Assembly (NCBI GenBank): GCA_016789725.1
Contig: JAEUQN010000013.1
Location: forward strand, 1-63,606
Direction: 5' to 3'
Length of the DNA stretch: 63,606 bases
DNA from: Blastocatellia bacterium
Lineage (GTDB): Bacteria; Acidobacteriota; Blastocatellia; RBC074
Below, in pieces: positions 28,209-35,336 of this stretch. The notes under the pieces are model-generated. The model did no database searches. It was not told where the DNA came from and saw only the letters and a list, made by a program, of their open reading frames with translations. Made by a program: the position numbers and the translations under genes. How positions within the stretch are numbered: position 1 is the first letter of the stretch; the number at the start of each line of letters is the position of its first letter.

Positions 28209-28820
28209 ATGATGAGCGCACACCCCAAACCTCACTACACCTTGGAGGAGTATTTTGAGTTAGAAAGAACCTCAGAAGCGCGCTATGAATACTGGAATGG
28301 CGAAGTGTTTGATATGAGTGGTGTCAGTCATCAATACGCTTTGGTCGAAGTAAATCTGACCTTTTTGCTGACTTCGCTATTACGTGACAAACCTTGCCGT
28401 GTGTTCCCCGCAAATATGAGGATCAAAGTCCCGATCATGCCGCCATATCGTTACGGCGATGTTTCGGTTGCTTGTGGAAAACCTGAGTACCAGGAAATCG
28501 GTGGTGTAGACGCTTTGACCAACCCCATTCTTATCATCGAGGTTCTCTCGCCCTCGACCGAAGCCTATGATCGCGGCGATAAATTCACGTACTACAAATC
28601 TATTCCTAGCCTGAAAGAATATTTGCTTGTTGCGCAGCATCGCCCCCACCTTACGCAGTACGTCAAACAGGACGATGGCTCGTGGTCATACTGCGAAATT
28701 AACGAACTCACCGCCATTCTGAAATTACCTTCGATAGATTGTGAACTAGCCTTGGCGGAAGTTTATCGCGATATTGAATTTCCGCTACAACCGCATCTCA
28801 GTCTTGTACCCGGGCAATGA
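28209..28820 (+). CDS. Uma2 family putative restriction-endonuclease-fold protein
   Basis: 203 residues. YTLEEYFELE near the start, YEYWNGEVFDM, the PD-(D/E)xK-like core VSVACGKPEY, then LIIEVLSPSTEAYDRGDKF and YYKSIPSLKEYLLV match Uma2 (DUF820). Members are abundant in Cyanobacteria and Acidobacteria; biological role is not established. The in-frame start at 28191 is less likely because AGGAGG (28197-28202) precedes the ATG at 28209. Confidence 0.85.
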   Translation: MMSAHPKPHYTLEEYFELERTSEARYEYWNGEVFDMSGVSHQYALVEVNLTFLLTSLLRDKPCRVFPANMRIKVPIMPPYRYGDVSVACGKPEYQEIGGVDALTNPILIIEVLSPSTEAYDRGDKFTYYKSIPSLKEYLLVAQHRPHLTQYVKQDDGSWSYCEINELTAILKLPSIDCELALAEVYRDIEFPLQPHLSLVPGQ

Positions 28821-29023
28821 CTGCAAAATGTGAGGACAGCATCAGGCGTGAAGTTTGATCTACTCCCGAAACAATTGCGCCGTTGTTCGTACGCCTTCGG
28901 CACTCTCACAGTCAGTCATTTTCCATTCCTCGTCGCCCAACCGTGAAATGGGTTTTCGCCCTCGCCATTAAGAGGTTGTCGAGCCAAGGCTCGGCACTTC
29001 ACTTTGAGGAAAAGAGGTGAGAA

Positions 29024-29704
29024 ATGAGTCCTCAACGCATCGTCAAATGGTTCATCCTCGTCGTGATTCTGGCGGCAATGACCTTCCATCACATCGCTCA
29101 GGCACAGCAACAATCCAGCCTTTCAGAATCAACCAACCTCCAGGTCTTACCCGGCCTCTCGCGCTTGCAAGTCATGCAGGTCATGCGCGATTGGTCACGC
29201 GCGCTCGGTGTGGATTGTAGTTACTGCCATCAAGCTTCGTTCGAGGCCGAAACACCGCGCAAACAGATCGCCCGCCGGATGCAACGCGAATTCGTTGCCA
29301 CGCTCAAGCACTCCGACGGCAGCGCGATCAGTTGTCAGAATTGTCATCAGGGTCAACCCAATTTGCTCAGCCGTGCCAGCGCTTACAGCCAATCATCGGC
29401 TGGCCCACTACGCCCCCTGCGCGTCAAGCTCAAATCCGCTGGAGTCGTGCTGTGGCGGGCTTCCACGAAAGTCCGGTTCTTACCGAAAAAGCATTTTATG
29501 GAAAGGATGCTGAGCTTCAACCAGGCGTTAGGCGTTAACTGTAGTTATTGCCACAAGCAAGGCGACTTTGAAGCGGAAACACCGCGCAAACAAACGGCGC
29601 GTTTGATGCTGAAAGAATTCAGCGCCAAATTGACCAAACCGGATGGCCAGCCCGTCAATTGCAACGACTGTCATCAGGGACGCACGCGGCTCCTCGACCG
29701 TTGA
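29024..29704 (+). CDS. Secreted tetrahaem c-type cytochrome made of two duplicated dihaem units
   Basis: 226 residues. Signal peptide (VKWFILVVILAAMTFHHIAQA). Four CxxCH sites start at C65, C104, C173 and C213. Residues 48-110 and 156-219 are duplicates (GVDCSYCHQ/GVNCSYCHK, FEAETPRKQ in both, CQNCHQG/CNDCHQG), each resembling half of a photosynthetic-reaction-centre-type cytochrome subunit. Such proteins occur in non-phototrophic Acidobacteria. Likely a periplasmic electron carrier. RBS GAGG precedes the start. Confidence 0.85.
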   Translation: MSPQRIVKWFILVVILAAMTFHHIAQAQQQSSLSESTNLQVLPGLSRLQVMQVMRDWSRALGVDCSYCHQASFEAETPRKQIARRMQREFVATLKHSDGSAISCQNCHQGQPNLLSRASAYSQSSAGPLRPLRVKLKSAGVVLWRASTKVRFLPKKHFMERMLSFNQALGVNCSYCHKQGDFEAETPRKQTARLMLKEFSAKLTKPDGQPVNCNDCHQGRTRLLDR

Positions 29705-29729
29705 GATATAGAGTCTTGTTTGATATAAG
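29701..29729 (+). promoter_or_regulatory. Sigma-70-like promoter, nearly leaderless
   Basis: TTGAGA (29701-29706) and TATAAG (29724-29729) each match consensus at 5 of 6 positions with an ideal 17-nt spacer. Transcription would begin about 29735-29737, at or next to the ATG at 29738. The -35 overlaps the stop codon of the cytochrome gene. Confidence 0.5.
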
Positions 29730-29737
29730 CGTCAGGT

Positions 29738-30091
29738 ATGCTGTCGCCTTGCACAAAATTGAGGAAGCTGTTGACCCTTACACTTTCGGTGTGTCTACTA
29801 TTGCTGCTCCTTAATTGCATGAGCATTTGCTCCAGCCAGCTTGAAGAGTCAACCTCATTCGATACGCCAACTGTAAGTGAGATTTGCACCGAGGAGGAGT
29901 GTCCAATGGTGGGCACGACAACCAGCACGCTTCCTGAGCGTACGGTTGCTGCGCCTGCGATGATCGGCAGCATTAGCTCTGTTGTCTGGTTTCAGTTGCC
30001 CGCGTTTCCCGCTAAGTTAACGGGGAATCGGTTGCCTATTCGCCCCGCACACAGTCCGCCCTTTTTGCGACTTTCTTCCCTACGGATTTAA
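29738..30091 (+). CDS. Small secreted or lipoprotein-like protein of unknown function
   Basis: 117 residues. A hydrophobic signal (LLTLTLSVCLLLLLLNC) ends in a possible lipobox Cys. The rest includes EICTEEECPMVGTTTS and is Pro/Ser/Thr-rich. I do not recognise it. It sits between a cytochrome and a TlpA-type protein and is 81 nt before the latter. Coding status is moderate: length is short and no ribosome site is obvious, but the promoter just ahead could make a leaderless message. Confidence 0.45.
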   Translation: MLSPCTKLRKLLTLTLSVCLLLLLLNCMSICSSQLEESTSFDTPTVSEICTEEECPMVGTTTSTLPERTVAAPAMIGSISSVVWFQLPAFPAKLTGNRLPIRPAHSPPFLRLSSLRI

Positions 30092-30172
30092 TCGTCTCCA
30101 CCACCCAACCCTTAATGCTGCCTTTTCCTGAAGGCTTCTATTCCTACGTTTATTCCTTTGGAGGTTTTCGTA

Positions 30173-31081
30173 ATGAAACATGTTCTCGTCATCCTTTGTT
30201 TGTTTGTCCTCGTCATCAGTAGTGCCACCGCACAGAATGCCGCTACGAAACTTGAAGGCCAGATTGTTTGCTGCGAAGAATGTTGGAATCGGGCAGACAG
30301 AAAGACCATTCCGTATGGCACGCAAGCCGACCTGGTGAAATCTGCCGAATGCATCCGCAACGGCGACCCGACGCTGATTGCTGTCACCAGCCCAGCGGGA
30401 GCCACAACGTTTTATCAACTCGAAGAAGGCAAGTATAAAAAGCCCGGCAAAAACTGGCTCGAACTCGTCGGCAGTCGTGTTGCTATCACTGGCTCCACCC
30501 GCAGCAGGAAAGACAAGCATTTTATTCGCGTAGATGAATTGAAAGTGCTGGCGACGCCGCAACAAATTGCTCCGCCGCCAAACGTCATTGGCGTGGAAGC
30601 GGAGTTGGTTTTGAAAGACCTGTTTGGTGTGGAGCAGAAGTTAAGCGCCTTGCGCGGTCGCGTGGTGGTACTCAACTTTTGGGCCACGTGGTGCGGCCCC
30701 TGCGTCAAAGAAATGCCCGACCTCGCAGCCATTCAAAATCAGTATGCGGCTCTTGGCGTGCAGGTGGTCGGAGCTTCAGCCGATTCGCTCGCAGAGCAAA
30801 AAGAAGTGCGCAAGTTCATCACCAATTTGAAAATCAACTTTCCGGTTTGGCTGGAAGCCTCCACCGCAGATATGGCGCGCTTTGGGCTTGGCCCCGCGCT
30901 TCCGGGAACCGCCATCATCGGGCGTGATGGCAAAATCGTGGCCGTCTTTCCGGGCGTCATTACAGTGGCTGAACTGAAAAAACGCCTTGATACACTCATC
31001 GCCCAATCGCAAAGAGAAGCCAAAGACCAAATCGCTTTAGCTAAGGGGAAAAAACAAGACGTTGCGAGTGTGCCGAGTTGA
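30173..31081 (+). CDS. TlpA-like thioredoxin with extra N-terminal Cys-rich domain
   Basis: 302 residues. Signal peptide to about residue 20 (ending SSATA). Residues 25-127 are a separate domain starting with QIVCCEECWNRADR, which I know only as an unnamed module. Residues 143-285 are a TlpA/ResA-type thioredoxin with WATWCGPC (C174, C177) and cis-Pro region LPGTAIIG. Probably a periplasmic reductase for apocytochrome or copper-site thiols; the upstream tetrahaem cytochrome supports this. GGAGG precedes ATG 30173. Confidence 0.85.
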   Translation: MKHVLVILCLFVLVISSATAQNAATKLEGQIVCCEECWNRADRKTIPYGTQADLVKSAECIRNGDPTLIAVTSPAGATTFYQLEEGKYKKPGKNWLELVGSRVAITGSTRSRKDKHFIRVDELKVLATPQQIAPPPNVIGVEAELVLKDLFGVEQKLSALRGRVVVLNFWATWCGPCVKEMPDLAAIQNQYAALGVQVVGASADSLAEQKEVRKFITNLKINFPVWLEASTADMARFGLGPALPGTAIIGRDGKIVAVFPGVITVAELKKRLDTLIAQSQREAKDQIALAKGKKQDVASVPS

Positions 31082-31108
31082 CCGCTCTGACCGGGCGAGG
31101 GCCGCGCC

Positions 31109-31648
31109 GTGAGCGGGGCTGGAAACGAAAATAGTGAAAAGTGGACGTGGAGTGCGCGTGTCATTCCCAATGTTGTTCCGCGCGCTCAGTTCCGTACCAC
31201 GCTGACCTATCGGCTGCATCCGAAGCTGACCACGGGCGTAGAATTCAATCCGCGCGCCGCAACAGCAGGCGACCGTGTCAACCCGCTCGTAAATTGGGTC
31301 GCCGTCACCGAGACCGCACGCCGTCCAGCCTTGATTCTCGGCACCAGTTCAGATCGAATTGGGACGCCACGCGGACAATCCTTTTATGCCACCTTCAGCA
31401 AAAATCTGAAACGCGCGACCAAGCTCCCAATTGCTCCGTATGTGGGGATTTCCTATGGCACGTATGAACACCGCTGGCTTCCACTGGCAGGTCTTACCGT
31501 AAGCTTCACGCGGAAGCTATCTTCCACCGTGATCTTCGATGGCGTTCGCGTGCATCCGTTGTTGAATTACACGCACGGGCGGCATGCATTCTCCTTCGTG
31601 CTGGCGTTTGCCAATAAACCGGGCTTCAGTTACAGCATTTTATTTTAA
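31109..31648 (+). CDS. Hypothetical outer-membrane beta-strand-rich protein
   Basis: 179 residues from a GTG. Alternating hydrophobic strands (FRTTLTYRLHPKLTTGVEFN, APYVGISYGTYEHRW) and a terminal SYSILF ending in Phe are typical of outer-membrane barrels. No signal peptide is visible, so the N-terminus may be truncated or mis-started. It follows the TlpA-like gene by 27 nt. Function unknown. Confidence 0.55.
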   Translation: MSGAGNENSEKWTWSARVIPNVVPRAQFRTTLTYRLHPKLTTGVEFNPRAATAGDRVNPLVNWVAVTETARRPALILGTSSDRIGTPRGQSFYATFSKNLKRATKLPIAPYVGISYGTYEHRWLPLAGLTVSFTRKLSSTVIFDGVRVHPLLNYTHGRHAFSFVLAFANKPGFSYSILF

Positions 31649-31677
31649 GGGTAGGAAACAAATCAGGTGACTCTAGC

Positions 31678-31737
31678 CAGCCGCGTTCACGCGGCTTCCC
31701 GCGTCAGCGGCAAGTAGGCCAGCCGTTCGACGGCTGG
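31678..31737 (+). repeat. 60-bp double-hairpin dispersed element, copy 1
   Basis: Hairpin A is AGCCGCGT-TC-ACGCGGCT; hairpin B is CCAGCCGT-TCG-ACGGCTGG. They are joined by TTCCCGCGT and GGCAAGTAGG. Compared with the inverted copy at 36785-36844, 51 of 60 positions match by eye. Confidence 0.75.
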
Positions 31738-31758
31738 TCACTATGGAAGCGATTCTCT

Positions 31759-31776
31759 AGCCCGTTTGAACGGGCT
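31759..31776 (+). repeat. Isolated half-element hairpin
   Basis: AGCCCGTT and AACGGGCT form an 8-bp stem around TG, followed by TTCC. It matches the first hairpin of the neighbouring 60-bp elements in form. Confidence 0.6.
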
Positions 31777-31846
31777 TCCTATCAAGGCTTAAGCCGGGTT
31801 GCCAGCAAGGACGTTGAAACGCCCTATTCTTACCCCACTACTCGCC

Positions 31847-31905
31847 ACCAGCCGTCGAACGGCTGGCCTACCTGCCCTGCGGGAAAGCCCAATAAATCGG
31901 GCTGG
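31847..31905 (-). repeat. Double-hairpin element, copy 2 (inverted)
   Basis: The first 30 nt (31847-31876) are the reverse complement of 31709-31738 with one mismatch. The other half keeps the layout but has a different stem (CAGCCCGA...GGGCT). Copies 1 and 2 could pair as a large inverted repeat. Confidence 0.7.
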
Positions 31906-31964
31906 TTAGTAACGAAATCATTTCATTGCCTAATTTTCCTCAGCCTTTATATTGTCTCTTTCAA

Positions 31965-32078
31965 ATGAACCTTGCAGCACGACAATTTTTGTAGAGTTAT
32001 TGAAGGACACAGGATCGGTCACAGTTGATGCAGCTTGCGGCAGAGCCATTGAGATTGATGAGCGGGCGCACTTCGATG
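31965..32078 (-). pseudogene. Decayed 3' end of an RlmI-type methyltransferase gene
   Basis: The minus strand encodes PVSFNNSTKIVVL, aligned with PAPFNHSTKIVVL at the end of the intact methyltransferase at 32842. A second piece at about 32058-32075 reads GTGCGCCCGCTCATCAAT, nearly identical to the codons for VRPLIN in that gene, but in another frame and brought next to the tail by an internal deletion. There is no start. It is separated from the intact gene by an Uma2 gene, so a duplication or insertion event is likely. Confidence 0.65.
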
Positions 32079-32116
32079 GTGCTCCCGAAAGGTAAAATCC
32101 GCTTTTAGAATGTTTC

Positions 32117-32773
32117 TCACTGCTTCTGCACCCATTCCCGCAACGCCTGCGCCGCTTTTCGTTCACCCTCTGCCAAGCCGAGCAATAAAAATTCATTGAG
32201 CGCCTCGACCATCAGAAAAGGGAATGCTGCGCTCTGCCGAGACTCTTCATAAGCAGCGTCTGTCAGTCGCCAAATGTCTACGCGCCGATTGAAGACGCGC
32301 CAGATTTCGGGTACACCGAGTCCGGCATAAATCGCAAACCGGTCGAGCGAAGAACTGGTCAAATCGCTTTCGATCACGATGTCAGGTGGCGGATCGTGTT
32401 GCAAATCCAGGTCGTCTTTGCCGATGATGAGTGCCGCATGTTGCACATAAAAACAATCATCCGGCTCGGCTCCTTTGTCTTTCAATTCTTTCTTGAGCGT
32501 CGAGGAACCAAGCGATTCAACGTCTATGTCAAGCGCATCTCCCAACGCAGTCATCAGCGTATGCAACACCTTCACTGGTTTCTCGTGCTTGGTAAGTCGG
32601 GAGACAATTTCCATCCTTCCTTGATCGTAGAAAACCCGCACCGCAGAGGATTCGCGCAAGTCATAAGTCAATTGTTCATAGTCTTCCCACGCGACATCAT
32701 CCACACGCAAGGAAGCGCCAACCGGGATGTGGGCAATGGCGGCGAGATAATTGGTAGCGGTTGCAACAGACAT
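32117..32773 (-). CDS. Uma2 family putative endonuclease
   Basis: 218 residues from ATG 32773, which has GGAGG upstream at slightly long spacing. Alternative GTG 32845 overlaps the methyltransferase stop (GTGA) and would couple the genes. Core motifs: VAWEDYEQLTYDL, VFYDQGRMEIV, PDIVIESDLTSSS and FAIYAGLGVPEIWRV, the PD-(D/E)xK-like Uma2 layout. The C-terminus (LLGLAEGERKAAQALREWV) is a helical tail. Only distantly similar to the other Uma2 gene here. Confidence 0.82.
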   Translation of the reverse strand: MSVATATNYLAAIAHIPVGASLRVDDVAWEDYEQLTYDLRESSAVRVFYDQGRMEIVSRLTKHEKPVKVLHTLMTALGDALDIDVESLGSSTLKKELKDKGAEPDDCFYVQHAALIIGKDDLDLQHDPPPDIVIESDLTSSSLDRFAIYAGLGVPEIWRVFNRRVDIWRLTDAAYEESRQSAAFPFLMVEALNEFLLLGLAEGERKAAQALREWVQKQ

Positions 32774-32841
32774 AACAAACTCAGCCTCCGTTAACGTTGA
32801 TCGTACTACAGGTGCAGAACGGATGGGAAGATTGCGATTGG

Positions 32842-33858
32842 TCACGCTTTGCGGCGCACTTTCAGTACCACAATTTTCGTCGAATGATTGAAGGGCGCGG
32901 GATCGGCGATGACAGAAGCGATGGGTGGTATCGCGTTGCCGATGAAGTCTGCGGGGACAGGAATCATTTCGGCAATCGTCAAATAGCCATCCTCACATAA
33001 CGCGTTGATTTCTTCCAAATAATCGGCCCCCGAATAAAACAGTGCGTTGTTGATCGCTACCAGATGGCCACCGTCATTAATGAGCGGGCGCACTTTGTTG
33101 ATGACGCGGGTGTAGCTGTCGGCCAGATTGACGACGCCTTTTTTCGTGGCGGAATAAATCGGCGGATCAAGAAAGACGCAATCGAAGCGTGCTTCAGCGG
33201 CTTTCAGGCGATTGATCTGTGGCCAGAAATCTCCGGCCTGAAAATCACTTTTGTGAATCGGAAAACCGTTCAGGGTGTACGACGTTTTGGCTACGTTCAG
33301 GAAGTTGCGATTGAGGTCGAGATGGACGACACGCGCGGCTCCTCCGGCCTGCGCGGCGACGCCGAGGCTGCCGGTGTAGGCAAAGGTGTTGAGGACGGTT
33401 TTGCCCGCCAGCTTTTCTTTGGCCCATTGCCGCACGTTGCGCGTGTCCAGATAAAAGCTGGCATCACGATTCAGCATCGGATCAATTGCATACCAGACGC
33501 CATTTTCGCGGATTTTTCGATCTGGCGCTTCGCCGTACACAAGGCTGCCGCGCTTTTCTTCGGACGAAGGGCTGTTACGCGTTTTGACGACGATAGCCTG
33601 AAGCCACGGCAGTCGTGCGGGCAGAAATTCTTGTGCCGCACGCACCGCAGCCAAACCGTTTGACGGTTGATCCGCGTAGTTATGAAGGACGATGGTTTTG
33701 GCGTAAAGGTCTACGACCAAGTTGGGCTGGCCTTCGGTGAAGCCGTTGAAGAGGCGAAAGGCGGTTTCGTGGCGCTCGTCAAATAAGGCAGCGCGAACGG
33801 TAATGGCGGTTTCGAGTAGAAGTTTAAGGGAATCTGATTTCATGATGGTCGCCATCAT
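32842..33858 (-). CDS. Class I SAM-dependent rRNA methyltransferase, RlmI/RlmK-like
   Basis: About 338 residues; several Met starts are possible (33894, 33858, 33855, 33843) and none has a clear ribosome site. FRLFNGFTEGQPNLVVD marks the PUA-like linker, FYLDTRNVRQW and VLNTFAYTGSLGVAA the SAM site, and FDCVFLDPPIYSA the catalytic DPP(I/F) loop of m5C rRNA methyltransferases. The usual catalytic details of RlmI are not fully conserved, so the target base is uncertain. Confidence 0.82.
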   Translation of the reverse strand: MMATIMKSDSLKLLLETAITVRAALFDERHETAFRLFNGFTEGQPNLVVDLYAKTIVLHNYADQPSNGLAAVRAAQEFLPARLPWLQAIVVKTRNSPSSEEKRGSLVYGEAPDRKIRENGVWYAIDPMLNRDASFYLDTRNVRQWAKEKLAGKTVLNTFAYTGSLGVAAQAGGAARVVHLDLNRNFLNVAKTSYTLNGFPIHKSDFQAGDFWPQINRLKAAEARFDCVFLDPPIYSATKKGVVNLADSYTRVINKVRPLINDGGHLVAINNALFYSGADYLEEINALCEDGYLTIAEMIPVPADFIGNAIPPIASVIADPAPFNHSTKIVVLKVRRKA

Positions 33859-33999
33859 AGAGGAGCCAATGACAAAGCGCATCCGCTTTAGCAAAATTTT
33901 AATTTACGCAGTGAGTATTTTTCGGTGGGAAATCCGCGTTAGTTGATGAGCCGGGAATATTCAAACGGCAAACAGGATTTTTACTACGAGGAGAACACT

Positions 34000-34473
34000 A
34001 TGATCCATCACATTTCATTGGACGCCAAGAATCCAAGGCATGTAGCGACAGTCTTGGCAGAAATCATGGGCGGTCAGATTGTGCCTGCGCCGCCGAACTT
34101 CCGGCCTGATTCCTGGTTCGTTCTGACTGGCGATCAATACGGCACGCTGGTCGAAGTCTTACCGCTGGGTACGGAGATGATGCCCGATGATATTGAAGCG
34201 GGCTTTCATCAGGGAGCCAGTGCGCCGTACGTTCCAACGCACGCCTATATCTCGGTTCAGGTCAACGCAGAAACGTTGCAGCAAATTGGCAAGCGGGAAA
34301 ACTGGTTTGTTCGCGTTTGTGATCGTGGGCCGTTTGATCTGGTCGAATTCTGGATCGAAAACCGCCAGTTGATTGAATTTGCGCCACCGGAAATGGCCGC
34401 AAAATATCTGAATCTGCTAACCAATCCACAGGCCATGCAAGCGGCGTTGGCGGATTTGGCGGAAGCGCGATAG
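34000..34473 (+). CDS. VOC/glyoxalase-like protein
   Basis: 157 residues, ATG preceded by GAGGAG. Starts MIHHISLDAKNPRHVA, a first beta-alpha unit of a vicinal oxygen chelate fold; later HAYISVQVNAETLQQI and LVEFWIENRQLIEF (metal-ligand Glu) fit the second half. Function unknown. Confidence 0.7.
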   Translation: MIHHISLDAKNPRHVATVLAEIMGGQIVPAPPNFRPDSWFVLTGDQYGTLVEVLPLGTEMMPDDIEAGFHQGASAPYVPTHAYISVQVNAETLQQIGKRENWFVRVCDRGPFDLVEFWIENRQLIEFAPPEMAAKYLNLLTNPQAMQAALADLAEAR

Positions 34474-34495
34474 ATGCCCAGAAATTAAATAAAGA

Positions 34496-34525
34496 GCGCG
34501 GAGCAATCGTCACCTCGCTCCGCGC
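34496..34525 (+). terminator. GC-rich stem-loop between convergent genes
   Basis: GCGCGGAGC and its exact complement GCTCCGCGC flank a 12-nt loop. There is no T-run, so an intrinsic terminator is only possible. Confidence 0.35.
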
Positions 34526-34569
34526 GTTGACCGGAACGGTGTTGGAGTCTTGGCGGAACGAGCAATGTT

Positions 34570-35313
34570 TCAGGGAACAGGTTCCCCTCTAAGACCGATC
34601 TTACCGGATGGCAAAGTCCAGATGAATAACGCGGCTATCGTGGGAATCAAAAGGGCGGAAAAGATGGCGACGACCTCGCCTTGCAGAATTTGCTGAAACC
34701 AGAAAGTCGTAAATTCATCCGCAGTGAAAGGTCGAATGACGACGAGCAACAAACTCAATCCCGCCGGGAGCAGAAGCGGGCGAAACGATTTTTGTACGAG
34801 GCTAAGTTGGCAAGCACCAACGAACGAACTCCAATTGATGAGGGTGAAAAGACCTTGCCCAGGCACGCGCCCCGCAACTGCCCATTCCTGCGTTTTGCAT
34901 TGAAGCCCTGTCTGTAATTGAAAGGCGTCTACAACCAGCCCGGTACTATGAGGCGCTAACAGCATTGCCACCAAAACTGCCAGCGCCGTAATTACGGCAT
35001 ATTCCGCCACCATCTTGCGCCAGGTCAGGCCATACACCCAAAACCACACCGCGATTGCCGTCACAAAAAAACCGGGCATATACAGCGGCCATCCGCCCGT
35101 CATTCCGTGTCGCCAACGCGCGGCAAAGTCAAAGGCAACGAGCTTCACATCTACGTCCGGCAGTCCGAAAATAAGGCCGAATTCCGCCAATCGTTCCAAT
35201 CCTCCCGCAGTAAAAAACATCCAGAGAAAAAAGGTTTGCGTAAAGAACAAGCCCAGCCTCTTCGCGGTGCGGGGGGAAGGATTAAGTTGTATGGCAGAGC
35301 GAATTCGCTTCAT
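34570..35313 (-). CDS. Polytopic membrane protein of unknown function
   Basis: 247 residues with about 6 membrane helices (for example FFVTAIAVWFWVYGLTW, YAVITALAVLVAMLL). One loop holds two Cys residues (GLQCKTQEW and VGACQLS). I do not recognise the family. It lies 23 nt downstream of the zinc-ribbon/UbiA gene and probably shares its transcript, so it may assist lipid or quinone chemistry. Confidence 0.65.
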   Translation of the reverse strand: MKRIRSAIQLNPSPRTAKRLGLFFTQTFFLWMFFTAGGLERLAEFGLIFGLPDVDVKLVAFDFAARWRHGMTGGWPLYMPGFFVTAIAVWFWVYGLTWRKMVAEYAVITALAVLVAMLLAPHSTGLVVDAFQLQTGLQCKTQEWAVAGRVPGQGLFTLINWSSFVGACQLSLVQKSFRPLLLPAGLSLLLVVIRPFTADEFTTFWFQQILQGEVVAIFSALLIPTIAALFIWTLPSGKIGLRGEPVP

Positions 35314-35336
35314 TTTTCCGTGCCTGATTGGTCAGG

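Larger units (their letters stand above)
31649..31964. other. Gene-less region packed with palindromic repeats
   Basis: About 316 nt with no gene. It is dominated by hairpin-forming units at 31678-31737, 31759-31776 and 31847-31905. The last part reads into the decayed methyltransferase tail on the minus strand. Confidence 0.6.

Noticed and set aside
28821..29023. A 65-residue minus-strand frame between Uma2 and the cytochrome
   Set aside because: No ribosome site, no family, and composition like non-coding DNA.
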